Source: Paraburkholderia panacisoli (GTDB lineage Bacteria; Pseudomonadota; Gammaproteobacteria; Burkholderiales; Burkholderiaceae). Taken from it: 34,172 nucleotides of DNA. This document shows, piece after piece, positions 33,007 through 34,172 of this stretch. The stretch's first letter is position 1; every line of letters starts with the position of its first letter. The notes beneath the pieces were generated by a model. It worked only from the letters and a program-made list of their open reading frames with translations. It had not been told where the DNA came from and did not search any database. Made by a program: the position numbers and the translations under genes. The DNA lies in NCBI RefSeq assembly GCF_008369935.1, contig NZ_VTUZ01000071.1:1-34172 (forward strand). The letters run 5' to 3'.

Positions 33007-34172
33007 AACCGATTGAACAGATGCAGGCGCCAGATCCGCGCAATGTCGAGCACTGGCGGGCCGATTTTCCGATTCTGGGCGAGCGCGTGCATGGCCGGCC
33101 ATTGGTCTATCTCGACAACGGCGCGACTACGCAAAAACCGGCCTCGGTCATCTACACGGAAAACGCCTACTACCGGCATAGCAACGCCAACGTGCACCGC
33201 GGCGTGCATCTGCTGTCGCAGCGTGCGACCGATGCGTTCGAAGCAGCACGCGCGAAGATCGCACGCTTCATCAACGCGCTGCGTCCGGAGGAGATCGTGT
33301 TTGTACGTGGCACGACCGAAGCGATCAATCTCGTGGCCCAGAGCTTTGCGCGCCCGCAGCTCAAGCCTGGCGACGAAATCCTGATCAGCGCGATGGAGCA
33401 CCATTCGAATATCGTGCCGTGGCAGATGGTCTGCGAGCAAACCGGGGCGGTGCTGAAAGTCGTGCCGATTGACGATACGGGCGCACTTGATGCCGGCGCG
33501 TACGAGCGCTTGTTGAACGACCGTACGCGGCTGGTCGCGATTACGCATCTGGCTAACGCGCTCGGCAGCATCAATCCGGTAGAGCTGATCGTTGCAGTGG
33601 CGCACGCGAAGGGCGTACCGGTGCTGCTGGATGGCGCACAGGCGATCTCGCATCTGCCGGTCGACGTCCGGGCACTCGATTGCGATTTCTACGCGTTCTC
33701 CGGGCATAAGGCTTACGGGCCGACTGGTATCGGCGTGCTGTACGCCAGGGCTGCGTTGCTTGAGGCGATGCCGCCGTGGCAGGGCGGCGGCGACATGATC
33801 CGTTCGGTGACGTTCGAGAAAACGGAATATAACGCGATTCCGTGGAAGTTCGAGGCAGGCACGCCGAACATTGCCGGCGCGATTGCGCTGGGCGCGGCGC
33901 TCGACTATGTCGACCGCATCGGCATGGAAGTCATCGCCGCGCACGAGGCCGGCCTGCTTGCTTATGCAACGGATGCATTGCGGGTGATACCGGGCTTGCG
34001 TCTTATCGGTACCGCACGCGACAAGGCGAGCATCCTGTCATTCGTGCTCGACGGCGTGCATGCGCATGATGTCGGCACGATTCTCGATGATCACGGCGTC
34101 GCCGTGCGAGCGGGCCATCACTGCGCGATGCCGGTGATGCAGCGGTTTGGCGTACCGGCGACAGTGCGCGCG
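33003..34172 (+). CDS. sufS: Cysteine desulfurase SufS (group II), 3' partial
   Basis: The frame starts MKPIEQMQAPDPRNVEHWRA and stays open to the end of the window, 390 codons, so it is cut off at about 95% of the expected length (near 410). SufS is the PLP enzyme that takes sulfur from cysteine for SufBCD. VYLDNGATTQKPASV, VFVRGTTEAINLVAQ and SAMEHHSNIVPW contain cofactor-binding residues. The PLP Lys is in SGHKAYGPTGIGVLY and the persulfide Cys in VRAGHHCAMPVM, close to the cut. ITHLANALGSINPVE replaces the usual SHVSNVLG with ANALG, a small divergence. The ATG overlaps the sufD stop. Group II type is indicated by the RAGHHC loop. Confidence 0.95.
   Translation, partial: MKPIEQMQAPDPRNVEHWRADFPILGERVHGRPLVYLDNGATTQKPASVIYTENAYYRHSNANVHRGVHLLSQRATDAFEAARAKIARFINALRPEEIVFVRGTTEAINLVAQSFARPQLKPGDEILISAMEHHSNIVPWQMVCEQTGAVLKVVPIDDTGALDAGAYERLLNDRTRLVAITHLANALGSINPVELIVAVAHAKGVPVLLDGAQAISHLPVDVRALDCDFYAFSGHKAYGPTGIGVLYARAALLEAMPPWQGGGDMIRSVTFEKTEYNAIPWKFEAGTPNIAGAIALGAALDYVDRIGMEVIAAHEAGLLAYATDALRVIPGLRLIGTARDKASILSFVLDGVHAHDVGTILDDHGVAVRAGHHCAMPVMQRFGVPATVRA

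Noticed and set aside
32838..33944. 368-codon minus-strand frame
   Set aside because: It is antisense to sufS and sufD, both strongly conserved, and has an Arg/His-rich shadow composition.

Overview
The window reads as accessory DNA from a high-GC betaproteobacterium of the Burkholderia / Paraburkholderia / Caballeronia type. That placement rests on protein style (IS6, IS110, IS256 and IS91 relics, an entericidin-like lipoprotein, an Rrf2-controlled SUF operon, stress genes with an FNR-type box) and is inference. I see no rRNA, tRNA or CRISPR array. The left and central parts look like a gene graveyard on a secondary replicon: many genes are truncated, frameshifted or interrupted, with insertion-sequence scraps between them.

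Layout. (1) 1-6.7 kb: a 5'-truncated 3-hydroxyisobutyrate-dehydrogenase-like gene, then an oxidoreductase cassette. The cassette holds a TetR repressor (3' end lost) divergent from a quinone-oxidoreductase-like MDR gene, a D-2-hydroxyacid dehydrogenase, an alpha/beta-hydrolase relic, an MBL-fold hydrolase and an SDR. A complete IS6-family element follows and abuts a VirB10/TrbI relic of a conjugation system. (2) 6.7-16 kb: stress and envelope genes: a 51-aa membrane peptide, two Hsp20 chaperones in an operon, small hypotheticals, an entericidin-like lipoprotein, a DUF1003 membrane protein, an IS6 relic, a 942-aa ACP / acyl-AMP ligase / PlsC-type acyltransferase fusion with a perfect FNR/ANR-type box upstream, and a universal stress protein damaged at its C-terminus. 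(3) 16-28.5 kb: a RES-domain relic with an in-frame stop, an IS256/IS6 chimera, trehalose-6-phosphate synthase (otsA), an IS110 pseudogene bracketed by 25-bp perfect inverted repeats, a MocR-type regulator lacking its DNA-binding half, a glyoxalase-II-like hydrolase, a duplicated ABM-fold protein, an IS91 relic, two small lipoproteins, a coiled-coil protein and a protein with two similar halves. (4) 28.7 kb to the end: a compact SUF iron-sulfur operon, Rrf2 regulator-sufB-sufC-sufD-sufS, with ATGA overlaps. sufB carries a perfect 32-bp tandem duplication that shifts its frame; sufS runs off the window.

How the genes fit together. The Hsp20 pair, the universal stress protein, the FNR-boxed lipid-activation fusion, DUF1003, otsA and entericidin resemble the low-oxygen and stationary-phase survival loci of Burkholderia chromids (inference from the family mix and the FNR-type site). 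The 1.3-5.4 kb cassette looks like a horizontally acquired, TetR-regulated set of redox and hydrolase enzymes of unknown substrate. The most checkable anomalies are the sufB duplication, the FNR-type box plus trifunctional acyl ligase, the 25-bp inverted repeats around the IS110 relic, and a 23-bp motif found three times near edges of the acquired cassette.
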